From NCBI RefSeq assembly GCF_000423345.1, contig NZ_AUHU01000012.1, forward strand, positions 82,699-146,698: a stretch of 64,000 nt of DNA. The letters are read 5' to 3'. Below, in pieces: positions 45,229-54,636 of the stretch. The translations under genes were made by a program, and so were the position numbers. The stretch's first letter is position 1; each line of letters begins with the position of its first letter. The notes under the pieces were generated by a model, which was not told the origin of the DNA, ran no database searches, and saw only the letters and a program-made list of their open reading frames with translations. This stretch comes from Marinimicrobium agarilyticum DSM 16975 (GTDB lineage Bacteria; Pseudomonadota; Gammaproteobacteria; Pseudomonadales; Cellvibrionaceae).

Positions 45229-48138
45229 CTACCGGTAATTTTCCATACTCGGACAAGAACAAATCAAGTTCCGGTCCCCATGGACATTATCAATCCGGTT
45301 CACCGTCGGCCACACCTTGTGCTCCCTCAACCACGCCGCTGGCCGTGAGGCCGTATCCCGGCTGTAGGGGCGGTCCCAGCCTTCATCCATCATATCGTCT
45401 TGCGTGTGCGGCGCGTTGCGCAGCGGGCTTTGAGTCAGTTCGTATTCGCCGCTTTCGATTTTGGCGATTTCCTTGCGGATGGTGATCATCGCTTCCACGA
45501 AACGGTCCAGCTCTTCTTTGGACTCGGATTCGGTGGGCTCGATCATCAGCGTGCCCGGCACCGGGAAGGACATGGTTGGGGCGTGGAAGCCGAAGTCCAT
45601 CAGGCGCTTGGCGATGTCTTCTTCAGACACGCCCGTGGCGTCTTTCAATGGGCGCAGGTCCAGCAGGCATTCGTGGGCAATGGTGCCGTTCTTGCCTTTG
45701 TACAGAATCGGATAGTGGCCGCTCAGCTGCTTGGCCACGTAGTTGGCGTTCAGGATTGCGTACTCGGTGGCCTGGCGCATACCGTCGCGGCCCATCATTT
45801 TGATGTACATCCAGCTGATGGGCAGGATGCTGGCCGAGCCCCAGGGGGCGGCGCTGATGGTGCCGTTGGCCGGGTCAGTGTCCGGCACACCCTGCACCGG
45901 GTGGCCGGGCAGGAAGGGCGCCAGATGCTCGGCCACGCCGATGGGGCCCATGCCCGGGCCGCCGCCGCCGTGGGGAATGCAGAAGGTTTTGTGCAGGTTC
46001 AGGTGCGACACGTCGCCACCGAACTGACCAAAGGCCGCCAGGCCCACCAGGGCGTTCATGTTGGCGCCGTCGATGTACACCTGGGCGCCGATGCTGTGGA
46101 TCAGCTCGCACAGCTCGGTCACGCTCTCCTCAAACACCCCGTGGGTGGAAGGGTAGGTGATCATGATGGCGGCGATGGCCTTGCCGAACTGGTCGATCTT
46201 GGCTTTCAGGTCCGCCAGGTCGACGTTACCGTCTTTATCGCAGTCGACCACCTTTACCTGCATACCGGCCATCTGAGCCGAAGCGGGGTTGGTGCCGTGG
46301 GCGGAGGCGGGAATCAGGCACAGGTTGCGTTCGGCCTCGCCCTTGCTCTCGAAGTACTTCTTGATGGCCACCAGGCCGGCGTATTCACCCTGGGAGCCGG
46401 CGTTGGGCTGCAGGCTGATGGCGTCGTAACCGGTGCAGGCCTGGAGCATCTGCTCCAGTTCCTCGAACAGCTGCTGGTAACCCTTGGCCTGGTCGATGGG
46501 TGCGAAGGGGTGTAATTGGCCAAACTCTGGCCAGGTGACCGGGATCATTTCCGCCGTGGCGTTGAGCTTCATGGTGCAGGAGCCGAGCGGAATCATGGAC
46601 TGATTCAGGGCGATGTCCCGGCCTTCCAGGCGGCGCAGGTAGCGCAGCATCTCGGTTTCGCTGTGGAAGCGGTTGAACACGGGGTGAGTCAACACTTCGT
46701 CTCTACGCTCCAGTTCCTCCGGGATGGCGTCCGAGCGGTTGTGGCCGGCCAGCGCGTAGTCGAGCTGGGGCAGGTTCAGCGCATGGTCGCCAGCACAGAA
46801 GACGTTCAGCAGGCGATCAATGTCCTCCAGAGCGGTGGTTTCGTCCAGGCTTATGCCCAGGGCGGTGCCGCCGACCTTGCGCAAGTTGATCTCATGAGTC
46901 AGCGCAGCCTGGTAGAGGCCGGTCTGCTTTTTCTCGCTGTCCAGCTCCACCACCACGGTATCAAAGTAGTGGTCGTGACGAACGTTGAAACCCTTGTCTT
47001 TCAGACCTTCGCCCAGCAGGCGGGCCAGGCGATGGATGCGCTCGGCAATCCGGCGCAGGCCCTCGGGGCCGTGATAGACGGCGTAGCAGCTGCTCATGAC
47101 CGCCAGTAGTACCTGGGAGGTACAGATGTTGGAGTTGGCCTTCTCCCGGCGAATGTGCTGCTCGCGGGTCTGCATGGCCATGCGCAGGGCGGTTTTGCCG
47201 CGACTGTCCACCGAAACGCCGATGATGCGCCCCGGCGCAGAGCGCTTGTAGGCCTCCCGGAAGGCGAAAAACGCCGCGTGCGGGCCACCGAAGCCCATGG
47301 GCACGCCAAAGCGCTGGTTGCTGCCGATCACCACATCTGCGCCCATGGCGCCGGGGGATTTGAGCAGCAGCATGGCCATCAGGTCGCTGGCGACGGTGAC
47401 CAGCACGTTTTTCTCGTGGGCCCGGGTAATCAGATCGGTCAGGTCGCGCAGCTGGCCGGTGGAGCCGGGGTAGGAGAGCAGGGCGCCGAAACACTCGGTC
47501 TCACTCAATTGCTTCGCCGGGGCGACTACCACCTCAAAGCCGAAGTGCTCGGCGCGGGTTTTCAGCACCGCGATGGTCTGCGGGTGGGTGTCTTCGTCCA
47601 CAAAGAAAGCGTTGGAGCGGTTTTTCTTGTTCTGGCGCTTGCACATGGCCATGGCTTCCGCCGCCGCGGTGCCTTCGTCCAGCATGGAGGCGTTGGCCAG
47701 TTCCATGCCGGTCAGGTCCATGATCATCTGCTGGAAGTTCAGCAGCGCTTCCAGGCGGCCCTGGGAGATTTCCGGCTGGTAGGGCGTGTAGGCGGTGTAC
47801 CAGCCCGGGTTTTCCAGTACGTTGCGCTGAATCACCGGCGGCACGAAGGTATTGTAGTACCCCATGCCGATGTAGTTTTTGAACAGGCGGTTCTTACGAG
47901 CAACGCGCTTGAGCTCCGCCAGGGCCTGATGTTCGGTCATGGGACCGGCCAGGTCCAGGTGCCCGCGCTGGCGAATGGATTCGGGCACGGTCTTGTCCAG
48001 CAGCTCGTCCAGGCTTTTCAACCCCAGGGCATCCACCATGGCCTGGGTTTCAGTGGCATCCGGGCCAATGTGACGGTGGGTGAATTCGTCGGCGTAAGCC
48101 AGTTGCGCCAGGGGCGCGGAGCGGAAATCTGCGGACAT
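45229..48138 (-). CDS. gcvP: glycine dehydrogenase (decarboxylating), P protein of the glycine cleavage system
   Basis: This 969-residue protein is the full-length fused P protein. It decarboxylates glycine with pyridoxal phosphate and loads the aminomethyl group on the H protein. The phosphate- and PLP-binding region [18 protein letters not shown] is intact, with Lys717 as the probable PLP lysine. The N-terminal [16 protein letters not shown] and the C-terminal [15 protein letters not shown] agree with the family, so it is complete despite the odd repeats after it. The T and H protein genes are not adjacent, unlike the common gcvTHP order. No glycine riboswitch-like structure was recognised upstream. 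Confidence 0.97.
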   Translation of the reverse strand: MSADFRSAPLAQLAYADEFTHRHIGPDATETQAMVDALGLKSLDELLDKTVPESIRQRGHLDLAGPMTEHQALAELKRVARKNRLFKNYIGMGYYNTFVPPVIQRNVLENPGWYTAYTPYQPEISQGRLEALLNFQQMIMDLTGMELANASMLDEGTAAAEAMAMCKRQNKKNRSNAFFVDEDTHPQTIAVLKTRAEHFGFEVVVAPAKQLSETECFGALLSYPGSTGQLRDLTDLITRAHEKNVLVTVASDLMAMLLLKSPGAMGADVVIGSNQRFGVPMGFGGPHAAFFAFREAYKRSAPGRIIGVSVDSRGKTALRMAMQTREQHIRREKANSNICTSQVLLAVMSSCYAVYHGPEGLRRIAERIHRLARLLGEGLKDKGFNVRHDHYFDTVVVELDSEKKQTGLYQAALTHEINLRKVGGTALGISLDETTALEDIDRLLNVFCAGDHALNLPQLDYALAGHNRSDAIPEELERRDEVLTHPVFNRFHSETEMLRYLRRLEGRDIALNQSMIPLGSCTMKLNATAEMIPVTWPEFGQLHPFAPIDQAKGYQQLFEELEQMLQACTGYDAISLQPNAGSQGEYAGLVAIKKYFESKGEAERNLCLIPASAHGTNPASAQMAGMQVKVVDCDKDGNVDLADLKAKIDQFGKAIAAIMITYPSTHGVFEESVTELCELIHSIGAQVYIDGANMNALVGLAAFGQFGGDVSHLNLHKTFCIPHGGGGPGMGPIGVAEHLAPFLPGHPVQGVPDTDPANGTISAAPWGSASILPISWMYIKMMGRDGMRQATEYAILNANYVAKQLSGHYPILYKGKNGTIAHECLLDLRPLKDATGVSEEDIAKRLMDFGFHAPTMSFPVPGTLMIEPTESESKEELDRFVEAMITIRKEIAKIESGEYELTQSPLRNAPHTQDDMMDEGWDRPYSRDTASRPAAWLREHKVWPTVNRIDNVHGDRNLICSCPSMENYR

Positions 48139-48513
48139 AGAGTGGCTCGTATCGAGGTTGTGCGAACGTAAAGGTTGGGGTACCGGCAGCGGGGCTGGGA
48201 GCCGGCCCCAAAGCCGCTAATGGTAGCAATTGCAGGCCCGTGCGGCAATTAATGAATCGGCCGGGCGGCAAGGCCCAAGGGGCCTCCTCCTCAGCGAAAG
48301 TACGTTGGCAAGCGGGATTTGGTTTGCTGGCCGCCGAATAATCGGTTTATACTGCCAAGCTTATAGTAATCTTAACTATATATGAGGTGCCGACCGCCTG
48401 GGTCCGGTACCCCCGGGGCCAGATGCGCTACACTTTGGCCTCTAGCAGTGGCGCGAGGGGTGGGCCGCAAAGCCACCTCTGTTGTTAACGACTTACAATA
48501 AGACTCGAGCATT
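48139..48513. other. divergent spacer between gcvP and the GPH symporter gene
   Basis: This 375-base stretch must hold promoters for both genes. An AT-rich tract near 48355-48383 is the best candidate for the + strand promoter region, but no clear boxes were assigned. No RNA gene or riboswitch was recognised. Confidence 0.4.
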
Positions 48514-49998
48514 ATGAATAATCAATCACAGATTCTCACGGTCAAAGAGAAGGTCGGCTATAGCCTGGGTGACCTGGCGGCTAACCTCGTATTTCAGACA
48601 ATGGTCACCTTTATTGCCTACTACTACACGGATGTGTACAAGTTGGAGGCGAGCACGGCCCAGTGGGTTATCGCCACCTGTGGCATTATCGGCGGTGTGT
48701 TGTTCGCCCCGGTCATGGGTGTGATTGCGGATCGAACCCGCACTCGTTGGGGGCGCTACCGTCCGTGGATTCTGTGGACGTCCGTTCCTTTCGGCGTGAT
48801 GGTGTTGTTGACGTTTACCACGCCGGATGTGAGCTACGAGATGAAGGTGGTCTACGCCTTTGCGACCTATCTGGCATTGGTGACTCTCTACACCGCCAAC
48901 AACCTGCCGTACTCCTCGCTCAGTGGTGTGCTCACGGGCAATATGTCCCAGCGTAACAGTCTCTCCGCCTACCGCTTTGTGGCGGTCATGGTGGCGCAGT
49001 TTGTCGTTCAGGTACTGTTGCGGCCGGTCGTTCTGATTCTGGGCGATGGCAATGAAGCGGTCGGTTTCGAGAAGATCATGATGATCTTTGCCATCGTGGG
49101 TGTGATTTTTTTCCTGATCACTTTCTTCACCACCCGCGAGCGGGTGATCGAGAAACCGAACGAGACCAGCTCGATTGCCCAGGATGCGGGCGATCTGATG
49201 AAGAACCTTCCCTGGATCATCCTTCTGTTTGTGACGGTGCTGGTCTTTACCAACCTGGCGCTCAAGGGCGGTACCTATGTGTACTACTTCAAATACTACG
49301 CCGGGCAGGCCGCCCTGGCGGAGTTCCTGAGCGATATTGGTTTTACCGGAATGATTGCCGGTATTCAGGAGGTCTGGCCAAACTTCAAATGGCCCGAAGC
49401 CCCGGATGCCTCCGCCTTTGGCCTGTTTAATGGTGCGGGCATTATCCTGATGATTGTGGGTATCGGGTTCGCCCGGCCGCTGGCCGACCGCTTTGGGAAG
49501 CGTAACGTTTACGGTATCGGCCTGTTCCTCTCGACCCTGCCATTGCTGGCCTTTATGGCGATTCCCCGCGATGCCATCGGCGTGATGTTTGTTGCCCAGA
49601 TCCTGCACGGGTTTTTCTACGGCATCACTATCCCCTTGTTGTGGGCCATGACCGCCGATGTGGCCGATTATTCCGAGTGGCGCAATCACCGCCGGGCCAC
49701 CGGCATCATTTTCTCGGCCATGATTCTCGGGCTGAAAGGGGGGCTTACTCTCGGGGGGACGCTGGTCGTGGCTATTCTGGCGGCTTATGGCTACGAGGCC
49801 GGTCAAGCGGAGCAGAGTGATGAATCCATTCTGGGTATCCGCCTGATGATGAGTCTTTATGCCTCCATTCCGTTCCTGATTGCCTGCGGCCTGTTGTTTT
49901 TCTATCGCATCAACAAGTCGGTGGAAAATCAGATTGAGAAAGAGCTTGGTGATCGTCGCAACCAGCCGATGCCCGAGCCGGATGAACCGACGGTATAA
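48514..49998 (+). CDS. GPH-family (glycoside-pentoside-hexuronide) sugar:cation symporter
   Basis: This 494-residue inner membrane protein has 12 predicted hydrophobic segments. The N-terminal KEKVGYSLGDLAANLVFQ, the ADRTRTRWGRYRPWILW loop and the later GITIPLLWAMTADVADYSEW are typical of the MelB/GPH transporters, which couple sodium or proton entry to sugar uptake. It is followed by a strong terminator and is not in an operon with neighbours. It could serve the galactan locus 4 kb away, for instance for a disaccharide, but nothing in the sequence proves this. The start codon has only a weak ribosome site. Confidence 0.9.
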   Translation: MNNQSQILTVKEKVGYSLGDLAANLVFQTMVTFIAYYYTDVYKLEASTAQWVIATCGIIGGVLFAPVMGVIADRTRTRWGRYRPWILWTSVPFGVMVLLTFTTPDVSYEMKVVYAFATYLALVTLYTANNLPYSSLSGVLTGNMSQRNSLSAYRFVAVMVAQFVVQVLLRPVVLILGDGNEAVGFEKIMMIFAIVGVIFFLITFFTTRERVIEKPNETSSIAQDAGDLMKNLPWIILLFVTVLVFTNLALKGGTYVYYFKYYAGQAALAEFLSDIGFTGMIAGIQEVWPNFKWPEAPDASAFGLFNGAGIILMIVGIGFARPLADRFGKRNVYGIGLFLSTLPLLAFMAIPRDAIGVMFVAQILHGFFYGITIPLLWAMTADVADYSEWRNHRRATGIIFSAMILGLKGGLTLGGTLVVAILAAYGYEAGQAEQSDESILGIRLMMSLYASIPFLIACGLLFFYRINKSVENQIEKELGDRRNQPMPEPDEPTV

Positions 49999-50040
49999 AG
50001 AAAAGAAAGGGTAGGGTGGGGCTTGGTCGAGCTCCACCCT

Positions 50041-50085
50041 GCATAAAAAAAGGCGAGCCACGCAGGTGGCTCGCCTTTTTTATGC
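50041..50085. terminator. bidirectional terminator between the converging symporter and TerB-like genes
   Basis: GGCGAGCCAC and GTGGCTCGCC form a ten-base stem with a four-base loop, flanked by seven A residues before and six T residues after, so it works on both strands. The outer GCAT/ATGC bases extend the pairing. Confidence 0.95.
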
Positions 50086-50108
50086 GCTCTGCGCAACCGC
50101 TTCGGGCG

Positions 50109-50567
50109 TTAGCCCTGTGCGTCGCGCACCGTATTGCGGGCGTGGATAAACATGGAGTGGGAAACGTGGATCAGTTCCGCCACTTGGCGGATCAGCGCCT
50201 CCTCGTATTTATCCAGCTCGTTGTCGGCGTAAGCGACTTCCCACATGGCTTTGATCAGGTCGTACTTCTCGTCCTGACTGCAGGCCTCGTTGATCTGGGT
50301 CGTGAACTGGTGCAGCGAAATCGCCTCGTCCTGTTCGGATTTGGCGAGTTCGCTCAGCTCGTCGAGCCTCTCGGGCGCGAGGTTGAACTTGCGCTGGAGG
50401 ATGGCTCGCAGAGTCTGCAACTCGGTGTCATCCAGCAGCCGGTCGGCGGTGCCCACCTCAATGAGAAGGGCGGCCACCGCCAACTGCTTCTGCTCCGGGG
50501 ATAACGTCTGAGCGTTCTCCTCCGGTTGCAGATGCTGCTCGATGAACTGTGTGATTTTACTCAGCAC
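50109..50567 (-). CDS. TerB-family (tellurite resistance-like) protein
   Basis: This 152-residue all-helical cytoplasmic protein fits the TerB-like fold: AALLIEVGTADRLLDDTELQ and MWEVAYADNELDKYEEALIR are the two halves of its pseudo-repeat, each with an acidic motif able to bind metal. Family members are widespread and their role is poorly known; real tellurite resistance is not implied for the stand-alone form. The GTG start lies five bases after the transaldolase stop codon, so the two are an operon. The gene ends before the shared terminator. Confidence 0.85.
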   Translation of the reverse strand: MLSKITQFIEQHLQPEENAQTLSPEQKQLAVAALLIEVGTADRLLDDTELQTLRAILQRKFNLAPERLDELSELAKSEQDEAISLHQFTTQINEACSQDEKYDLIKAMWEVAYADNELDKYEEALIRQVAELIHVSHSMFIHARNTVRDAQG

Positions 50568-50572
50568 AGCGT

Positions 50573-51529
50573 TTACGCACGAGCCTTGAGCAGGTCTTCC
50601 AGCTTGATCTGGTCTTCGGCGAACTTGCGGATGCCTTCGGCCAGTTTCTCGGTGGCCATGGCATTCTCGTTCAGCGCAAAGCGGAAGCTGGACTCATCGA
50701 TTGGGGGCTTGGCAATCTTCTCGCCCGTGTTCTCTGGGTTCAACTTGCGCTCCAGAGTGCCGGTGTCATTGCTCAACTCTTCCAGCAGCGCCGGGCTGAT
50801 GGTCAGACGGTCGCAGCCGGCCAGAGCTTCGATTTCGCCCATGTTGCGGAAGCTGGCGCCCATGACCACTGTGTCGTAGTTGTGCTGCTTGAAGAAGTTG
50901 TAAATGTGACGCACGGACAGAACGCCGGGATCTTCTTCGGAGGCGTATTCGCTCTTACCGGTGTCTTTCTTGTACCAGTCCAGAATGCGGCCCACGAAGG
51001 GAGAAATCAGGTAAGCGCCAGCGTCGGCACAGGCCGCAGCCTGAGTGAAGCTGAACAACAGCGTCAGGTTACAGTTGATGCCTTCTTTCTGCAGAACCTC
51101 GGCGGCACGGATGCCTTCCCAGGTGGAGGCCAGCTTGATCAGGACCTTGGAGCGGTCAACGCCGTTTTTCTCGTACAGGTCGATCAAGTGGTGCGCTTTC
51201 TCAATGCTGGCTTTGGTGTCGAACGACAAACGGGCGTCCACTTCGGTGGAGATCTTGCCCGGAATCAGTTTCAGTACTTCGCTCCCAATGGCCACGGCCA
51301 AATGGTCGGCGGCGTAGCTGATTTGCTGGGCACTGTCGCCGCCTTCTTTCTTACCAGCCGCTACGGAAGCGTCTACCAACTCGGAATACTCGGGAATCTG
51401 TGCCGCTTTCAGCAGCAAAGAGGGGTTGGTGGTCGCATCTTGAGGCTGGTACTTTTTGATGGCTTCGATCTCGCCGGTATCGGCGACCACATCGGTCATT
51501 TTCTTCAGCTGTTCGAGTTTCGTAGTCAC
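50573..51529 (-). CDS. tal: transaldolase, pentose phosphate pathway
   Basis: This 318-residue protein is the TalA/TalB type. It transfers a dihydroxyacetone unit from sedoheptulose-7-phosphate to glyceraldehyde-3-phosphate. The Schiff-base lysine is Lys132 in [11 protein letters not shown], the same number as in E. coli TalB. The N-terminal [14 protein letters not shown] and the segment [19 protein letters not shown] are intact. It begins with GTG, and upstream sequence offers no better start. It is followed directly by the TerB-like gene. Confidence 0.97.
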   Translation of the reverse strand: MTTKLEQLKKMTDVVADTGEIEAIKKYQPQDATTNPSLLLKAAQIPEYSELVDASVAAGKKEGGDSAQQISYAADHLAVAIGSEVLKLIPGKISTEVDARLSFDTKASIEKAHHLIDLYEKNGVDRSKVLIKLASTWEGIRAAEVLQKEGINCNLTLLFSFTQAAACADAGAYLISPFVGRILDWYKKDTGKSEYASEEDPGVLSVRHIYNFFKQHNYDTVVMGASFRNMGEIEALAGCDRLTISPALLEELSNDTGTLERKLNPENTGEKIAKPPIDESSFRFALNENAMATEKLAEGIRKFAEDQIKLEDLLKARA

Positions 51530-51731
51530 TGTTATCCCGTCCTATCATTAACGTGTTGAGTGAATGTCGGATGGCCGCTCATTTACCCGTCCAAAAGTGC
51601 GGGTAGCGGCCAGTAATGCATTTATCGTTGTCCCTATTGTATTACAAATCGCTTCCTGCTTGAAGTTTTGCTTTTGGCTCTCCTGATACGGGCCCTTCAG
51701 GGCTTCTTTGGCGTCGGCTAACGCCTTGTGC

Positions 51732-52754
51732 CTAGCCCGCCATCGAAGTGGGCTGATGCTCAACCCGGGCTCTGGCGCGTTCAAGCACCTCCAGCCCGGC
51801 GCCGGGCCTGTAGGCCTCTTCGCTGATCACCCGGCGGAATTGACGTCCCCCGGGCTGACCCTGATACAGGCCCAGAATGTGTCGGGTCATATACTTCAGA
51901 GACACGCCCCGGGCCAGCTCAGTTCCTATATAGTCGCTGAAAGCGTCCAGAATCTCGGCGCGGGATGCCACCGGGCGGGCCTCACCAAACAGCCGCTGGT
52001 CCACGTCCGCCAGCAGGTAGGGGTTGGTGTAGATTTCTCGCCCCAGCATGACGCCGTCCAGGTCTTCCAGCAGCGTCTGCGCCTGCTCCAGGGTGTTAAT
52101 GCCACCATTTATCACGATTTCAAGGTCCGGGTGCTCCTGCTTGAGGAGCTTCACCCGGTCGTAATCCAGCGGCGGTACATTGCGGTTTTCTTTGGGGCTC
52201 AGGCCCTGAAGCCAGGCTTTGCGGGCGTGCACAATAAAAGTGCGACAACCGGTCTGAGCGATGGTATCGACAAAGTGTGACAGCCCTTCGTAGGCGTCCA
52301 TATCGTCCACGCCGATCCGGTGCTTGACCGTCACCGGAATGGTGACCGCCTGCTGCATGGCGTCGATGCACTCGGCCACCAGTGCGGGCTCGTTCATCAG
52401 GCAGGCACCGATCATGTTGTTCTGGACCCGGTCACTGGGGCAGCCGCAGTTCAGGTTGACCTCATCGTAACCCCAGTCTTCCGCCATGCGCGCGCACTCG
52501 GCCAAATCGGCGGGGTTGCTGCCGCCGAGCTGCAGGGCCAGGGGATGCTCCGCGGCATTGTAATCCAGGTGCCGGGCCCGATCGCCGTGGATCAGCGCGC
52601 CGGTGGTGACCATTTCCGTGTAAAGCAACGTATTGCGGCTCAATAGGCGCCAGAAGAACCTGCAGTGACGGTCCGACCAGTCCATCATCGGGGCCGCGCA
52701 GAAGCGCCGGCTGAAGGTGTTGTTGGCGGAATGGGACCGGGGGTTTGGCGTCAT
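51732..52754 (-). CDS. dusA: tRNA-dihydrouridine(20/20a) synthase
   Basis: This 340-residue flavoenzyme reduces uridines 20 and 20a in the tRNA D-loop. The FMN-binding N terminus FCAAPMMDWSDRHCRFF, the active-site motif NLNCGCPSDRVQ with catalytic Cys105 and the segment TVKHRIGVDD are all of the DusA type rather than DusB or DusC. The gene stands alone, divergent from the DUF481 gene. A 200-base spacer separates its 3' end from the transaldolase start. A small open frame in that spacer overlaps the dusA 3' end and is not supported. Confidence 0.96.
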   Translation of the reverse strand: MTPNPRSHSANNTFSRRFCAAPMMDWSDRHCRFFWRLLSRNTLLYTEMVTTGALIHGDRARHLDYNAAEHPLALQLGGSNPADLAECARMAEDWGYDEVNLNCGCPSDRVQNNMIGACLMNEPALVAECIDAMQQAVTIPVTVKHRIGVDDMDAYEGLSHFVDTIAQTGCRTFIVHARKAWLQGLSPKENRNVPPLDYDRVKLLKQEHPDLEIVINGGINTLEQAQTLLEDLDGVMLGREIYTNPYLLADVDQRLFGEARPVASRAEILDAFSDYIGTELARGVSLKYMTRHILGLYQGQPGGRQFRRVISEEAYRPGAGLEVLERARARVEHQPTSMAG

Positions 52755-52932
52755 AGGGGCCTTGGTTTGAACTCTTGGGGCTTGCCTTGGGGCCTTTTTG
52801 GGGCTAAGGACCGAGTCATTAAGGGGCGTGATTGTAACACTTTTTCAGTGCCGTCGAAAAATCCGGCGGGGCGAAAAACCGAAGGCAGTTGTGTAAACTA
52901 TCGGCTTTTGTCGATGCAGTAAGGATTGAGTT

Positions 52933-53694
52933 ATGAAGGCAAAACTGACGACCATCGCCGCTTCTCTGGTGGCATTGAGCGCTGCGCCCGGTGTTGTGGC
53001 GCAAGACGAACAGAAGGGCACCTGGAAAGCCTCGGCGGAAGTAGGGGCCATCTCCACCTCCGGTAATACCGAAAGCACCACCTTCAACGGCAAGTTGGAC
53101 GCGGCTCAGGACCTGGAGCGCTGGAAGAACCAGTATACCCTCAATATTCTGTACTCTGAGGACGAAGTGGCTCAGCCCGATGGGTCGGTCGCGTCGGAAA
53201 CCACGGCGGAAAAATTTTCCGGCTCCGTCAAAAGCGCCTACAAGATCAATCGCGACAATGCCAACCTGTTCGTTTTCGCCTCCCACACCGATGACGAGTT
53301 CGGCGCGTACCAGAAATATACAACGCTCGCCCTCGGTTACGGCAACCGCCTGTTTGAGACCGACACCATGCAGCTCGACGCGGAAATTGGTCCCGGTTAC
53401 TACTGGGCCGAGGAAGATACGGTTGACGGCGTCATCGAAGAGGACGGCGCCTTGCTGCGTGCCGCCGCCCAGTTCGACTGGCAGGTCTCGCCCACGGCGG
53501 ATTTCAAACAGGTGCTGAGCACAGAGTCCGGCGAGGAGAATACCCGTACCGTATCCGACACTTCCCTGGCGCTGCGCATCAACGGCTCCATGCAGATGAA
53601 AGTGGGCTACACCATCCAGCACGATAGTGACGTGGGGCCGGAGAAAGAAAACACCGACACCACCACCTACGTAAACCTGGTGTACAAGTTCTAG
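52933..53694 (+). CDS. DUF481 (YdiY-like) outer membrane protein
   Basis: This 253-residue protein has a signal peptide ending near GVVAQ. The mature part is made of alternating amphipathic beta-strands, opening with WKASAEVGAISTSGNTE and ending in TTTYVNLVYKF with a terminal Phe. This is the DUF481 barrel family, which includes salt-induced YdiY. AAGGA lies seven bases before the start codon. Its last four bases overlap the converging GST gene. Function is unknown. Confidence 0.9.
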   Translation: MKAKLTTIAASLVALSAAPGVVAQDEQKGTWKASAEVGAISTSGNTESTTFNGKLDAAQDLERWKNQYTLNILYSEDEVAQPDGSVASETTAEKFSGSVKSAYKINRDNANLFVFASHTDDEFGAYQKYTTLALGYGNRLFETDTMQLDAEIGPGYYWAEEDTVDGVIEEDGALLRAAAQFDWQVSPTADFKQVLSTESGEENTRTVSDTSLALRINGSMQMKVGYTIQHDSDVGPEKENTDTTTYVNLVYKF

Positions 53695-54392
53695 CGTTTT
53701 TTGGGGTCGCAGACCTCCAGAGCAACGCCATAGCTGGGGCGCTCCGTGCAGCGCTCCAGCCATTGGTACACCGCCGGAAACTCCCACAACTTCAGCGTCT
53801 CCCGGGCGTCATAGAAACGCTCCAGGCAGTCCACCCATGGGGCAATCGCCATATCGGCGATGCTGAAGCTCTCCCCCAGCATGAAATCCCGGCCGGTCAA
53901 GTGCCGCTCCAGCACGCCCAGTAGCCGGCGGGTTTCGTCGCTGTAGCGTTTGACCGGGTAGGGGTGATCACATTTATCGCGAGCGTACACGTAGAAATGC
54001 CCGAATTGCCCGAACATCGGGCCGATATGCCCCATCTGAAAAAACAGCCACTGCAGGCAGGCGCTTTTGCCATCCGGGTCCATGGGGGCAAAGGTACCGG
54101 TTTTCTCCGCGAGATAAAGCAGGATGGCCGCCGACTCCATCAAACTGATGGGGCGATCATCGGGGCCGTCCGGGTCGTAGAGCGCGGGGATCTTGCCGTT
54201 GGGGTTGATCCAGAGAAACTCGGGCTCGTGTTGGTCCCCCTGGGTGATGTCGATCGTGTGGGGTTCGTACGGTAAATGCATCTCCTCCAGCGCCTGGGCC
54301 ACCTTGATGCCGTTGGGCGTATTCATGGAATAGAGCTGGATGATCCCGGGCTCGCGAGGGGGCCAGCGGCGAAAGATCGGTGGTTGGCTCAT
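53691..54392 (-). CDS. glutathione S-transferase family protein (YghU/YfcG-like)
   Basis: This 233-residue cytoplasmic protein has a thioredoxin-fold N-terminal domain (IIQLYSMNTPNGIKVAQALEE; INPNGKIPAL; LMESAAILLYLAEK) and a helical C-terminal domain (SIADMAIAPWVDCLERF). The NTPNGIKV segment is typical of the bacterial Nu-class enzymes with disulphide reductase activity on glutathione compounds. The start at 54392 has AGGAG seven bases upstream. An upstream in-frame start at 54563 would add 57 residues of no family character. Confidence 0.92.
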   Translation of the reverse strand: MSQPPIFRRWPPREPGIIQLYSMNTPNGIKVAQALEEMHLPYEPHTIDITQGDQHEPEFLWINPNGKIPALYDPDGPDDRPISLMESAAILLYLAEKTGTFAPMDPDGKSACLQWLFFQMGHIGPMFGQFGHFYVYARDKCDHPYPVKRYSDETRRLLGVLERHLTGRDFMLGESFSIADMAIAPWVDCLERFYDARETLKLWEFPAVYQWLERCTERPSYGVALEVCDPKKR

Positions 54393-54636
54393 GCGCTTTC
54401 TCCTGTGATCAAGCGGTGAATGTTTGCGGGTGGAACAGTGAATGAATCGCTCGCGTCTCTTGCTTGCCCGGTGCCTCGGGGCTTGGATTACCAGCATAAG
54501 GCCCCATATCCTTAAAAAGAAGCGCATTTGCGCTGCCAGTGCAAGCCCAAGTATGTGGGCCACTGGCGGTGAAAGGCCATGTGGCCTAATCTCTTAGGAG
54601 ATGATGGATTAACTTCAAGCAACCCGTGAGGCAGTT

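Noticed and set aside
45075..45485. A 136-codon + strand frame covering the direct repeats
   Set aside because: It runs into the end of gcvP on the other strand and shows no ribosome site, domain or normal composition.
45400..46515. A 371-codon open frame on the + strand inside gcvP, with further ones at 46516 and 47155
   Set aside because: All are antisense to gcvP and lack ribosome sites or domains.
48139..48513. Glycine riboswitch upstream of gcvP
   Set aside because: No tandem aptamer-like conserved bases or stems could be recognised in the leader.
48526..50061. A 511-codon open frame on the - strand across the GPH symporter gene
   Set aside because: It is the antisense shadow of a clear transporter gene, is His/Gln-rich without any domain and runs through the terminator region.
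51548..51784. A 78-codon - strand frame between dusA and the transaldolase gene
   Set aside because: It overlaps the 3' end of dusA by 53 bases, lacks a ribosome site and shows no family features.
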